Counted from the first letter of the stretch, positions 7,662 to 16,456 are shown. The stretch is 64,000 nucleotides of DNA from Piscinibacter gummiphilus (GCF_002116905.1 NZ_CP015118.1:6262001-6326000), one strand, 5' to 3'. Notes: a model not told the origin generated them from the sequence alone. Made by a program: numbers and translations.

Positions 7662-8326
7662 AACACTGGTTCGACTGGCTGGCGCGGCGCGGGATCCCTC
7701 CGCGGTCCCGGCTGCGGGAGCGCCTGCACGGCTACCCGTCCCACGACACGCCCCACGCCGGCCCGTCGTTCCGCTGGACCGATGCCCAGGCCCGCGAGAA
7801 CCTGTCGCACCTGCTCGCGGTTCGCGAGCAGCGCCTCGCCCACCTCGTCACCTGGCTCGACGCCGAGGGCATCGACGCGCGGCCGGTGCTGGACGGCGGC
7901 GAATGGAAGCCCGTGCTCGAGGCCCTGCACCGGTGGGCCAACGACACCTGGCCCGCCGCGCACGACCCGCGCATCGGCAGCCATGGCGTGTGGGACCGCA
8001 CCTCGTACCGCGGCGACGAAGTCGTGTACGCGCTGACCTTCGACCTCGCGCTGCTGATCGGCGAAGCGGTGATCCGGCGCGACCCGCGCTACCGCTGGGA
8101 TGTGAACTTCGACGAGGTGGACGGCCGCGACGGCATGGCGAGCTACCGCCGCGTGGTGCTGTGCGCCGACGACCCCGATTCGCCCCGCGGGGCGCCCTGG
8201 ACCGAGGACGTCGAGGGCCTGGTCGTGCACCGCTACCTGCACCCGACGTGGGTGTCGGACCGTCTGCTCAACAGCTGGGCACAGCTGGTGCAGGAGTGCC
8301 TGGACCGGACGGCCGACCCGCGCTGA
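7658..8326 (+). CDS. Conserved hypothetical protein, second of a paralogous overlapping pair
   Basis: This 222-residue protein starts at a GTG (7658) that overlaps the previous stop by four bases, implying translational coupling. It shares with its neighbour a core of two helices followed by RYRWDVNFDEVDGRDG, and a Trp-rich first third. It has no signal peptide, membrane segment or recognised catalytic motif. The arrangement of two diverged copies resembles small immunity or adaptor protein pairs, but nothing in the sequence proves a function. Confidence 0.65.
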   Translation: MKHWFDWLARRGIPPRSRLRERLHGYPSHDTPHAGPSFRWTDAQARENLSHLLAVREQRLAHLVTWLDAEGIDARPVLDGGEWKPVLEALHRWANDTWPAAHDPRIGSHGVWDRTSYRGDEVVYALTFDLALLIGEAVIRRDPRYRWDVNFDEVDGRDGMASYRRVVLCADDPDSPRGAPWTEDVEGLVVHRYLHPTWVSDRLLNSWAQLVQECLDRTADPR

Positions 8327-8341
8327 AACCGCACCCGGGCG

Positions 8342-9730
8342 TCACGCGGTGGGCGTGCCCACCGACTGCTGCTCACGCCGCACCTGGCCCAGCCCGTCCT
8401 GCACGAGCGACAGCGCGATCATCCACGCGACGACGCCCAGCAGCACGTACTTCGTGAGCCCCGGGCCGATCGAGAACGGCGCGTTCCAGATCGCATGGCA
8501 CACCACTGCCGTCACGAACAGGCCGAGGAAACGCCGTTCCGCGAGCAGGGTGCCGTGGTACGACAGGGCGCCCTTCACGCGCCACAGCGCACCGGCGGTG
8601 ATCGCCGTCCACACCACGTGCCCGAACGGGGAGAGGCCGCCGCGCAGCAGGATGATGTTGTCCATCGCGCCGAAGCCGCCCTTGACCAGCTGCACGAAGG
8701 CGTACCCCGCGGATTCGAAGGCCGCGAAGCCCGCGCCCACGGCGGCACCGAACAGCAGCCCGTTGAGCGTGTAGCGGTAGCGCACCGAACTCAGCGACCG
8801 CGTGGCGAACACGACGGCGGCCAGCTTGCCGGTCTCCTCGATGAGCCCGGCCGCCGAAGCGCCGATCAGGCTGCTCACGTCCTTGCCCAGCTTGAACAGC
8901 ACGAGCGAGATGACCAGCGACCACGCACCGCCCAGCAGCACCAGCTTCGCCACCAGCAGCAGCGAGACGTTGCGCGGTGCGTTCAGCTCGTAGAACAGCA
9001 GCACCACCGTCATCGGCACGACGAACGAGCCGATGACCATCGTGCCCGGCACGAGGTTGTCGTTGGCGAAGTAGCGGTAGCCGGCCCAGAACATCACGAA
9101 CAGGAAGGCCGACAGCAGGAACAGGCGCGCGAACATCCACGGCCGGGGCCAGTCGCACGAGACGTCGGTGACGAGCGGCGTGGTGCGCAGCGTGCCGGCC
9201 ATCAGGTGGTCCTCGATCTCGGCCGGGGTGCGGCGCTTGAAGACCTCGTCGAACAGCGCGCCGATGCTGAAGCCGCGCACCGCCGGCAGGCCCGCGAGGC
9301 CGGCCACCGAACGCGCGGTGGCGCCGAGGGCGTCGTCGTGGTCGCTGTCGTGCTGGCTGGGCGCACGCACCGGCAGCGCGGGCAGGGCCGCGCCGCAGTC
9401 GCCGCAGAAGCGCGCCAGCGGCGCATTGGTGTGCGTGCAGGCGGGGCACACGCGTTCGGGTGCGGCGACAGCAGCCGGCCGCACCACGGGCGGGGCGGCC
9501 TCGCGCAATTCGCTGTGCCAGCCTGCACGGCGGATGTCCTGCTGCAGGCGCAGCGCCTCGGCGCGGTCGGCGGTGCGCGCCAGCACCGGCCGCGGATGCG
9601 ACCACAGCGCGGCGAGGTCGTCGGCCGTGCGGCGCGTGACCGTGGCGAGGTGGGCGAGGGCCGCGTCGCGCAGCGCCTCGGGCAGGTCGGCCGGCGTGTT
9701 GACCAGCACCAGTTCGCAAGGGGCGTTCAT
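8342..9730 (-). CDS. PrsW-family intramembrane metalloprotease-like protein with a zinc ribbon
   Basis: The protein has 462 residues. The N-terminal 80 residues are soluble. A zinc ribbon follows (Cys95, Cys98, Cys109, Cys112; CPACTHTNAPLARFCGDCG). About eight to ten membrane segments then run from roughly 185 to the end. The membrane part carries the PrsW signatures EETGK, FAAFES and a later His in AVVCHAIWN. PrsW proteins cleave membrane-bound anti-sigma factors in Bacillus; the substrate here is unknown. The ATG at 9730 follows GAGGTG. A GTG at 9739 overlaps the upstream stop but lacks spacing. It likely forms an operon with the GYF_2 gene. Confidence 0.82.
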   Translation of the reverse strand: MNAPCELVLVNTPADLPEALRDAALAHLATVTRRTADDLAALWSHPRPVLARTADRAEALRLQQDIRRAGWHSELREAAPPVVRPAAVAAPERVCPACTHTNAPLARFCGDCGAALPALPVRAPSQHDSDHDDALGATARSVAGLAGLPAVRGFSIGALFDEVFKRRTPAEIEDHLMAGTLRTTPLVTDVSCDWPRPWMFARLFLLSAFLFVMFWAGYRYFANDNLVPGTMVIGSFVVPMTVVLLFYELNAPRNVSLLLVAKLVLLGGAWSLVISLVLFKLGKDVSSLIGASAAGLIEETGKLAAVVFATRSLSSVRYRYTLNGLLFGAAVGAGFAAFESAGYAFVQLVKGGFGAMDNIILLRGGLSPFGHVVWTAITAGALWRVKGALSYHGTLLAERRFLGLFVTAVVCHAIWNAPFSIGPGLTKYVLLGVVAWMIALSLVQDGLGQVRREQQSVGTPTA

Positions 9731-9735
9731 GGTGT

Positions 9736-10620
9736 TCACCTCGTCTGCTGCGCGTAGCGGAACATCGCGGCCCGGCCGTCCGCGAACATCACGATGGTGG
9801 CGTCGTCGGGGCCGCGGGTCTCGGGGTTCAGCGTGGCGTTCTGGAAGACGTGGACCACCACGCCCTGCTCGTTGTGCCGGGCGGCCGGCGTGCCCACCAT
9901 GACCTCGGCCTCGGCGGGCGTGCGGCCCCGCAGCGCCGCCTCGAACGCGGCACGGGGCAACGGCAGCGGGAGGCGGGCGACGGCGCCGCCTGCGGCGGGT
10001 TCGGTCGCCGGCGCGCCGCGGCGCTTCAGCGGCTGGACCGGAGGAGCGGGTTCGGGCGCCGCCTCACGCGGTGCGGGCGCAGGAGCCTCCGGTGCGGGCC
10101 GCCCGCCACGCTGCTGCTGCGCCTCGATCGCGACGAGCACGGTCAGCACCGCGATGAGGGGTGCCGCGATGGCCGCCGCGATGGACCACCGCCGCTGCGC
10201 CTGCCGGAAGGCGTTCAGGCTCGGCCAGCCGCCGCGCCGCCACGCGAGTTCGCGGCCGTGGAACAGCAGCCAGAGGCTCACGAGCTGGCCCAGGCCGGGG
10301 ATCAGCGCCAGCAGGCCGATCCACACGCGGTTGCCCACGGCCCAGAACGGCGCGATCACGAAGCCGGCCCAGCTCAGCCCTCGAACGCCGTCGGGCAGCT
10401 CGACGCGGCGCGCGAGGTCGGTGAACTCGGGCGGGGTGATGGCGGCGATGCGCTCCTTGAGCTGTGCGATCACCGTGCCCACCGGGGTCCAGTCGATCAG
10501 GCCTTCGGTCCACGCCAGCGCGTCGGCCGGCAAGGTGCCTTCGGCGAGGAACCGTTCGGTTTCCTCGAAGGTGTAGGGGCCGGCCGCGCGGGTGCCGTGC
10601 CGGATGAGCAGGTTCGCCAT
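9736..10620 (-). CDS. GYF_2 (DUF4339) domain membrane protein
   Basis: The protein has 294 residues. A GYF_2 domain covers about 1-50 (LLIRHGTRAAGPYTFEETERFLAEG...WTEGLIDWTPV). Two or three membrane segments follow at about 95-125 and 150-172. A Pro/Ala-rich linker leads to a C-terminal domain (TPAEAEVMVGTPAARHNEQGVVVHVFQN) like small outer-membrane assembly or SmpA-type folds. An AGAGGA site precedes the ATG at 10620. Its stop is five bases before the PrsW-like gene, so the pair is probably co-transcribed. GYF_2 domains usually bind proline-rich peptides or accompany membrane modules. The specific role is unknown. Confidence 0.72.
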   Translation of the reverse strand: MANLLIRHGTRAAGPYTFEETERFLAEGTLPADALAWTEGLIDWTPVGTVIAQLKERIAAITPPEFTDLARRVELPDGVRGLSWAGFVIAPFWAVGNRVWIGLLALIPGLGQLVSLWLLFHGRELAWRRGGWPSLNAFRQAQRRWSIAAAIAAPLIAVLTVLVAIEAQQQRGGRPAPEAPAPAPREAAPEPAPPVQPLKRRGAPATEPAAGGAVARLPLPLPRAAFEAALRGRTPAEAEVMVGTPAARHNEQGVVVHVFQNATLNPETRGPDDATIVMFADGRAAMFRYAQQTR

Positions 10621-10756
10621 TCGTCGTTGTCCTCTCCCTGGGTCCCGTGGCCGCTGTGTGTCGGTCTCGCGGGACGAGGGCAGTCTACGGCAGCGCCTCG
10701 ACAGGGCCATCCCCAAAAGGTGTGCGGTGGTGACCGGGTGCCTGGGGTGCGCCCCA

Positions 10757-10783
10757 GCTAGGGTGCTTCACAGCTATCGCACG
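10757..10783. promoter_or_regulatory. Repeated box, copy C (inverted GCACCCTAGC plus AGCTATCGCACG)
   Basis: GCTAGGGTGC (10757-10766) is the reverse complement of the decamer found at 2055 and 3342. AGCTATCGCACG (10772-10783) matches 3349-3360 at all 12 positions. Both lie in the 252-base gap before the DUF1521 gene, where no other gene is seen. Confidence 0.4.
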
Positions 10784-10872
10784 TCCCATCTGGCAGGGAA
10801 GGGCCGCTCCGGCTGAAATCCCATCCGCAGCACATCCCCCCTCGTCCAACAATCTTTTCAAGGGAGAGCCTC

Positions 10873-11724
10873 ATGACCATCCAGGCCCAGTACAACGCCA
10901 GCATCGCCATCGGCGGCTGCCAGCCGCCGCGTTGCGCCGACCCGTCGAACCCGACCAACGCCAGCACGTCGATGCAGGGTGGCAAGGCTGTGTTCGAGAA
11001 CGACAACTACCGCATCACCGCCGACGACAACAACACCGTCAACATCTTCAACAAGAAGACCGGCGAAACGTACGAAGCGTGGGGCGACCCCCACATGAAC
11101 ATCGACGGCAAGCACGAGTTCGACTTCTGGGGCACCACCTCCTTCCAGCTGGAAGACGGCACCAAGGTGACGATCAACACCACCCCGTGGGACAAGGACC
11201 CGAACGCCACGCTGTCGTCGAAGGTCACCATCACGAACGGCGACTACGGCGTGCAGATCAGCGGCGTGGACAGCAACACCACGGGCGACCTGAAGATCGA
11301 CGAAGCCAAGGGCTGGGGCCGCACGCTCGACGCCGTGGTGAGCGACGGCAACACGCTGCACGAGAATCCGGCCGGCAAGGGCTTCGTGGCCGTGGACGAC
11401 TGTGGCCGTGTCCGCAAGGTGGACCAGCAGTACATCAACGAGACCGACCTGAAGAAGGGCGGCGCGCTGGTGGACAAGCACAAGGACGCCTTCGCGCGCC
11501 TCAGCTCGCTGATCAGCATCTTCTTCCACGGCGGCTTCTGCAACGGCTCGAACCCGAAGCCGCCGCACGACGACGGCGGCAACGACTGCCGCCCGCGGCC
11601 GCGCCCGCGGCCCGGGTGCCGCGACGACGACCTGTTCACGATCATGCCGGTGCGCCCGCGTGAGCCGTCGCCGATGTTCCCGGACCTCTCGATCCGGCTG
11701 TCGCTGACGCTCACGCGCTTCTGA
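10873..11724 (+). CDS. DUF1521 protein, NopE1-like self-cleaving type III effector candidate
   Basis: This 283-residue protein has no Sec signal. The first 45 residues are polar and Asn/Ser/Thr-rich, as in type III export signals. The central region (about 45-180) matches DUF1521: FENDNYRITADDNNTVNI, then AWGDPHMNIDGKHEFDFWG. In Bradyrhizobium NopE1 and related proteins this metal-induced autocleavage domain cuts between Asp and Pro of GDPH; here that would be Asp72/Pro73. The C-terminal third has FHGGFCNG and an Arg/Pro-rich stretch. A GGGAGAG site precedes the ATG, and the boxes upstream are shared with the glycine-rich gene. Effector status is inferred from family and context. Confidence 0.82.
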   Translation: MTIQAQYNASIAIGGCQPPRCADPSNPTNASTSMQGGKAVFENDNYRITADDNNTVNIFNKKTGETYEAWGDPHMNIDGKHEFDFWGTTSFQLEDGTKVTINTTPWDKDPNATLSSKVTITNGDYGVQISGVDSNTTGDLKIDEAKGWGRTLDAVVSDGNTLHENPAGKGFVAVDDCGRVRKVDQQYINETDLKKGGALVDKHKDAFARLSSLISIFFHGGFCNGSNPKPPHDDGGNDCRPRPRPRPGCRDDDLFTIMPVRPREPSPMFPDLSIRLSLTLTRF

Positions 11725-11757
11725 CACGGCGAGGGCGAACGCCCCGGGGAGACACAC

Positions 11758-11815
11758 CGGCCCTCGCGGGCCGGCCCGAATGCAAAAGGCCTCGCAGCGA
11801 TGCGAGGCCTTCTGT
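11758..11815. terminator. Convergent terminators between the DUF1521 gene and pckG
   Basis: CGGCCC-TCGC-GGGCCG lies at about 11759-11774. AAGGCCTCGCA-GCGA-TGCGAGGCCTT lies at 11786-11811. Read on the minus strand, the second stem is followed by TTTT, so it fits a terminator for the PEP carboxykinase gene. On the plus strand its tail (CTGTCTT) is weaker. Confidence 0.8.
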
Positions 11816-11834
11816 CTTGGGAAGCGGCAGACCG

Positions 11835-13700
11835 TCAGGCGGCCAGGCGCTTCTCCAGGTCCGCCTTCGTGGCGGTCAGTTCGGCCGGCAGGTGGTAGGC
11901 CAGCTGCTGGAACAGCTCGGCGTGCAGGCCGAGTTCGTCGCGCCACGCGGCCTTGTCGATGCCGGTGACCTGGTCGAACTGGGCCTTCGTGAAGTCGAGG
12001 CCGGTCCAGGTCAGGTCTTCGTAGCGCGGGGTCACGCCGAAGAGGTTCTCCTCGCCCTGGCCCTTGCCTTCCACGCGGTCCAGCATCCACTTCAGCACGC
12101 GCATGTTGTCGCCGTAGCCCGGCCACACGAACTTGCCGTCGGCGCCCTTGCGGAACCAGTTGACGCAGTAGATCTTCGGCAGCTTCGCGCCCGACTTCTC
12201 GAGCTTGGCGCCGAGGTTCAGCCAGTGCTGGAAGTAGTCGCTCATGTTGTAGCCCATGAACGGCAGCATCGCGAACGGGTCGCGGCGCACCACGCCCTGC
12301 TGGCCCGCGGCGGCGGCGGTGGTTTCCGAACCCATCGTGGCGGCCATGTAGACGCCTTCGTTCCAGGTGCGGGCCTCGGTCACGAGCGGCACCGTGGTGG
12401 AACGGCGGCCACCGAAGATGAACGCGTCGATGGGCACGCCGGCGGGGTTGTCCCACTCGGCATCGAGCGCCGGGTTGTTCAGCGCGCCGACGGTGAAGCG
12501 GGCGTTCGGGTGCGCGGCCTTGGCGCCGGTTTCCTTCGCGATCTGCGGCGTCCAGTCCTTGCCTTGCCAGTCGATGGCGTGGGCCGGAGGCGTGTCGGTC
12601 ATGCCTTCCCACCAGACGTCGCCATCGTCGGTCAGCGCCACGTTCGTGAAGATCACGTCGCGGTTCAGGCTGGCCATGCAGTTGGCGTTGGTCAGGCTGT
12701 TGGTGCCCGGGGCCACGCCGAAGTAGCCGGCTTCGGGGTTGATGGCGTACAGGCGGCCGTCGGCACCCGGCTTGATCCAGGCGATGTCGTCGCCGATGGT
12801 GGTGACCTTCCAGCCGTCGAAGCCGGCGGGCGGGATCAGCATCGCGAAGTTGGTCTTGCCGCAGGCGCTCGGGAAGGCGGCCGCGACGTGGTGCTTCTTG
12901 CCTTCGGGCGAGGTGACACCCAGCACCAGCATGTGTTCGGCGAGCCAGCCCTGGTCACGGCCCATCGTGGAAGCGATGCGCAGCGCGAAGCACTTCTTGC
13001 CCAGCAGCGCGTTGCCGCCGTAGCCCGAGCCGTAGCTCCAGATTTCCTGGGTCTCGGGGTAGTGGACGATGTACTTCGTGGTGTTGCAGGGCCAGCTGAC
13101 GTCCTTCTGGCCGGCTTCCAGCGGGGCGCCCACGGTGTGCACGCAGGGGACGAAGTGGCCTTCGGCGCCCAGCACCTCGAGCACGGCCTTGCCCATGCGG
13201 GTCATGATCTTCATGTTGACGGCCACGTACGGGCTGTCGGACAGCTCCACGCCGATGTGGGCGATGGGCGAGCCGAGCGGGCCCATGCTGAACGGCACGA
13301 CATACAGCGTGCGGCCGCGCATCGCGCCCTTGAAGAGCGCCTTGTCGCCGGTCTGCAGCAGCTCGCGCATCTCGGCCGGGGCCATCCAGTTGTTCGTGGG
13401 GCCGGCGTCTTCCTTCTTGGCGGAGCAGATGAAGGTGCGGTCTTCCACGCGGGCGACGTCGCTCGGGCTGCTCTGGGCGAGGTAGCTGTTCGGGCGCAGC
13501 TCGGGGTTGAGCTTCTTGAACGTGCCGGCGGCCACCAGCTGGGCGCACAGGCGGTCGTACTCCTCGGTGCTGCCGTCGCACCAGTACACGTCCTTCGCCT
13601 CGGTCAACGCCGCGACGTCGGCCACCCACGAGATCAGGCGGTTGTTCTTCACGTAGGCAGGGACGTTCAAGCGCAGCCCTTCCAGCTTCGGTTGGTTCAT
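11835..13700 (-). CDS. pckG: Phosphoenolpyruvate carboxykinase (GTP)
   Basis: The 621-residue length is typical of GTP-dependent PEP carboxykinases, which interconvert oxaloacetate and PEP in gluconeogenesis in the cytoplasm. The P-loop-like kinase motif FPSACGKTN is at 276-284, and a later IGDDIAWI supplies the metal-binding Asp. WSYGSGYGGNALLGKKCFALRIAS and the FIFGGRRSTTVPLV block are also characteristic. The ATG at 13700 was chosen over upstream in-frame starts because it follows GGAAG and matches the usual MNQP-type N-terminus. It is transcribed alone, with a strong terminator downstream and a 428-base upstream gap holding a long palindrome. Confidence 0.97.
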   Translation of the reverse strand: MNQPKLEGLRLNVPAYVKNNRLISWVADVAALTEAKDVYWCDGSTEEYDRLCAQLVAAGTFKKLNPELRPNSYLAQSSPSDVARVEDRTFICSAKKEDAGPTNNWMAPAEMRELLQTGDKALFKGAMRGRTLYVVPFSMGPLGSPIAHIGVELSDSPYVAVNMKIMTRMGKAVLEVLGAEGHFVPCVHTVGAPLEAGQKDVSWPCNTTKYIVHYPETQEIWSYGSGYGGNALLGKKCFALRIASTMGRDQGWLAEHMLVLGVTSPEGKKHHVAAAFPSACGKTNFAMLIPPAGFDGWKVTTIGDDIAWIKPGADGRLYAINPEAGYFGVAPGTNSLTNANCMASLNRDVIFTNVALTDDGDVWWEGMTDTPPAHAIDWQGKDWTPQIAKETGAKAAHPNARFTVGALNNPALDAEWDNPAGVPIDAFIFGGRRSTTVPLVTEARTWNEGVYMAATMGSETTAAAAGQQGVVRRDPFAMLPFMGYNMSDYFQHWLNLGAKLEKSGAKLPKIYCVNWFRKGADGKFVWPGYGDNMRVLKWMLDRVEGKGQGEENLFGVTPRYEDLTWTGLDFTKAQFDQVTGIDKAAWRDELGLHAELFQQLAYHLPAELTATKADLEKRLAA

Positions 13701-13932
13701 GGTGCTTCCAATCATCAAAGTTAAAAACGGAATCGGGCGAGCCTCGCGCCGGCCTGCGTGCGCAGGCCTCGTTGGGGGGCTCGCCCCATGCCGCTTTTGT
13801 CCATCTCGTCGGCCTTCCGGCCGAAGGGTGAGGGCCGGGAATCGGGTCGGACGGAGTCATTCGAGGGATAAACGAACGACCGTCAACTCATTGTGTTGCC
13901 ATTGTCCGGCGAGGGGCCTCACCGTGCATCGG

Positions 13933-13959
13933 GGGGTCATGCAACGTTTGCATGACCCC
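13933..13959. promoter_or_regulatory. Perfect 12-base-arm palindrome upstream of pckG
   Basis: GGGGTCATGCAA, three bases (CGT), TTGCATGACCCC. It lies about 230 bases before the pckG start in the otherwise empty gap 13701-14128. The core (GCAA-CGT-TTGC) resembles LacI-type operator cores. It could be an operator for pckG or a transcript hairpin. No second copy was noticed in the window. Confidence 0.45.
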
Positions 13960-14128
13960 ATGTCACCGGGCGTCAGAGGCGTCCAAGGGGTGAAAGAGGC
14001 ACTCCACGATGTGGAATTTCCGGACAAATGAGGGCCCGGCGCCGGATGAAGTGGACGGCCGTGCAGTGAAAACCACTAGGGCGAAATCGTTGCCCGGACG
14101 CGACGGCGCGGGCGAACCGCAGACCGGC

Positions 14129-14746
14129 TCAGCGGGTCAGCGGGAGCGCGGCCCCCATCGCGGCGAACAGGCCGCCGCAGACGCGGTTGAAGGTGCGGCC
14201 GGTGCGTTCCAGCCACGGCCGCACGCGGTGCGCCAGGCGGGCCAGCAGGACCTCGACCACCGCCTCGATGCCGGCAAAGGTGCCGGCCAGGATGGCGAAC
14301 TGCAGCAGCAGGTCGCGGGCGGGGTCGATGAACTGCGGCAGGAAGGCGCCGTAGAACAGCAGCACCTTCGGGTTGGAGACGGCGGAGAAGAGGCCCTGGC
14401 GGAACAGCACGCGCCCGCGGTGGTCCAGCGCCTCGCCACCCGTGGCGGCGTCGAGCTTCAGCGGCGGCGCGCGCCAGAGCTGGATGCCGAGCCACACGAG
14501 GTAGGCGCCGCCCACGACCTTCAGCACGGTGAGCGCGCCCGAGGCCGTCTGCAGCAGCGCGCCGATGCCCAGCATCGACAGCGCGATCAGCCCGATGAAA
14601 CCCACCGCGCCGCCGGCCACCGTGAACAGGGTGCGGCGGTGGCCGTGCAGCGCGCCGTGCGTCAGCACCAGCAGGCTGTTGGGCCCGGGCGTGAGCGACA
14701 GGCCGAGGACGGCCAGGAGGTAGATCAGCCAGGTGTGGAGCGCCAT
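14129..14746 (-). CDS. LysE/RhtB-family amino-acid exporter
   Basis: The protein has 205 residues and six hydrophobic segments. It carries the family motif LSLTPGPNSLLVLTHGALHG after the first segment, then VVGGAYLVWLGIQLWR and FRQGLFSAVSNPKVLLFYGAFLPQFI, which are diagnostic of LysE/RhtB transporters. These inner-membrane proteins export amino acids or related small molecules using the proton gradient. Substrate cannot be read from the sequence. The gene is 22 bases downstream of the galactarate dehydratase stop side on the same strand, so read-through from that gene is possible. Loss of a terminator between them supports this weakly. Confidence 0.88.
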   Translation of the reverse strand: MALHTWLIYLLAVLGLSLTPGPNSLLVLTHGALHGHRRTLFTVAGGAVGFIGLIALSMLGIGALLQTASGALTVLKVVGGAYLVWLGIQLWRAPPLKLDAATGGEALDHRGRVLFRQGLFSAVSNPKVLLFYGAFLPQFIDPARDLLLQFAILAGTFAGIEAVVEVLLARLAHRVRPWLERTGRTFNRVCGGLFAAMGAALPLTR

Positions 14747-14768
14747 GCCCGGCAGTCTACGGCCCGGA

Positions 14769-16343
14769 TCAGGTCACCGGGGCCGGGTTGAACAGCACGA
14801 GCGCGTTGTGCAGCTTCCACTGCTCGGCGTATGTCTGCTTGCGGCCGCTGGCCACGTCGAGCATCAGGCGGAACATCTCCCAGCCCACGTCCTCGATGGT
14901 GGCCTCGCCGTCGGCGATGCGGCCGGCGTTGATGTCCATCAGGTCGTGCCAGCGGCGGGCGAGGTCGGAGCGCGTGGCCACCTTGATGACCGGGCACTCG
15001 GCCAGGCCGTACGGCGTGCCGCGGCCCGTGGTGAACACGTGCAGGTTCATGCCGGCGGCCAGCTGCAGCGTGCCGCAGATGAAGTCGCTGGCCGGCGTGG
15101 CGGCGTAGATCAGGCCACGCTGCTTGAGCTTGTCGCCCGGGGACAGCACGCCCGAGATCGGCGACGAGCCGCTCTTGACGATGGAGCCCATGGCCTTCTC
15201 GACGATGTTCGAGAGGCCGCCCTTCTTGTTGCCGGGCGTGGTGTTGGCACTGCGGTCCACGCGGCCCTTGTTCAGGTACGCGTCGTACCAGGCCATCTCG
15301 CGGATCATCGCGTCGGCCACCTCGGGGGTGGTGGCGCGCGAGGTGAGCTGGTCGATGCCGTCGCGCACCTCGGTCACTTCCGAGAACATCACGGTGGCGC
15401 CGGCGCGCACCAGCAGGTCGGTGCAGAAGCCCACGGCGGGGTTGGCGGTGACGCCCGAGAACGCGTCGCTGCCGCCGCACTGCACGCCCACGACCAGTTC
15501 GCTGGCGGGCACGGTCTCGCGGCGGCGCTTGTTCAGGCGCTCCAGGTGGAACTTGGCGGACTCGAGCACCGAATCGATCATCGACAGGAAGCCGACGTGT
15601 TCGTTGTCCTGCAGGCAGACGACGTCGAGGTCTTCCGCTTCCTCTTCACCGCGCTTGTCGACGATGGGAATGGTGCCGGGGGGCATCAGGCGCTCGGGCT
15701 GCAGCTTCTCGCAGCCGAGGCTCACCACCATCACCTCGCCGCCGAAGTTCGGGTTGAGGCTGATGTTGCGCACGGTGCGGATCGGGATGATCGCGTCGGG
15801 CGCGTCGATGGCCACGCCGCAGCCGTACGTGTGCTCGAGGCCCACCACGTCGTCGACGTTCGGGTACAGCGGCAGCAGTTCCTTCTTGATGCGGGCCACG
15901 GCGAAGTCGACGACCCCGGCCACGCACTGCACGGTGGTGGTGATGGCGAGGATGTTGCGCGTGCCCACCGAACCGTCGGCGTTGCGGAAGCCCTCGAAGG
16001 TGTAGCCCTCGAGCGGCGGCATCGCGGGCGGCTTGACGGTGGCGATGGGCAGGTTGTCCAGCTCGCGGGCGCCGGGCATCACCAGGATCTTCTCGTGCAC
16101 CCAGCTGCCGGCCGGAATGGCCTTGGCCGCGTAGCCGATGGCCACGTTGTAGCGGCGCACGACACCCCCTTCGGGCAGGTCTTCGAGGGCCACCTTGTGG
16201 CCTTGCGGCACGTGGTCCTTCAGCACCAGGCCGCTCGGCAGCACGGTGCCGGCCGGCAGGCCGCCGTCGTTGGCGACGATGGCGACGTTGTCCGCGTCGT
16301 GCATGCGGATCGTGTGGGGAGGGCGGGCGACGGGCTGGTCCAT
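14769..16343 (-). CDS. garD: Galactarate dehydratase (UxaA/GarD family)
   Basis: The protein has 524 residues. An N-terminal SAF-like domain (about 12-95) precedes the altronate/galactarate dehydratase body with GFRNADGSVGTRNILAI, LEHTYGCGVAID and VVGVQCGGSDAFSGVTANPAVG, and the late block FTTGRGTPYGLAECPVIKV. The enzyme removes water from D-galactarate to give 5-keto-4-deoxy-D-glucarate. Downstream steps are encoded by the next two genes on the same strand. The ATG at 16343 was chosen because homologues start near MDQP. The ribosome site is weak. A GTTGTA-N8-TACAAC operator lies 35 bases upstream, matching one before kdgD, which suggests shared control by an inducer-responsive regulator absent from the window. 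Confidence 0.9.
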   Translation of the reverse strand: MDQPVARPPHTIRMHDADNVAIVANDGGLPAGTVLPSGLVLKDHVPQGHKVALEDLPEGGVVRRYNVAIGYAAKAIPAGSWVHEKILVMPGARELDNLPIATVKPPAMPPLEGYTFEGFRNADGSVGTRNILAITTTVQCVAGVVDFAVARIKKELLPLYPNVDDVVGLEHTYGCGVAIDAPDAIIPIRTVRNISLNPNFGGEVMVVSLGCEKLQPERLMPPGTIPIVDKRGEEEAEDLDVVCLQDNEHVGFLSMIDSVLESAKFHLERLNKRRRETVPASELVVGVQCGGSDAFSGVTANPAVGFCTDLLVRAGATVMFSEVTEVRDGIDQLTSRATTPEVADAMIREMAWYDAYLNKGRVDRSANTTPGNKKGGLSNIVEKAMGSIVKSGSSPISGVLSPGDKLKQRGLIYAATPASDFICGTLQLAAGMNLHVFTTGRGTPYGLAECPVIKVATRSDLARRWHDLMDINAGRIADGEATIEDVGWEMFRLMLDVASGRKQTYAEQWKLHNALVLFNPAPVT

Positions 16344-16377
16344 GGCGTACGGCTCGGTCAAACAGAGGTGAAGCAGT

Positions 16378-16397
16378 GTTGTAAGTTGTCGTACAAC
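16378..16397. promoter_or_regulatory. Galactarate-regulon operator, copy 1
   Basis: GTTGTAAGTTGTCGTACAAC. Arms GTTGTA and TACAAC are separated by eight bases, typical of GntR/FadR-type sites. It matches 18943-18962 at most positions. It lies upstream of garD in the 169-base gap. Confidence 0.65.
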
Positions 16398-16456
16398 AGA
16401 ATATCGATGGTCGGGTTTCCGGGGTCGGCTGTCAAGGAACCGACACAACGGACAAC

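Noticed and set aside
11817..13724. A 635-residue plus-strand frame opposite pckG
   Set aside because: Shadow of the PEP carboxykinase gene; low-complexity Val/His/Arg protein with no motif.
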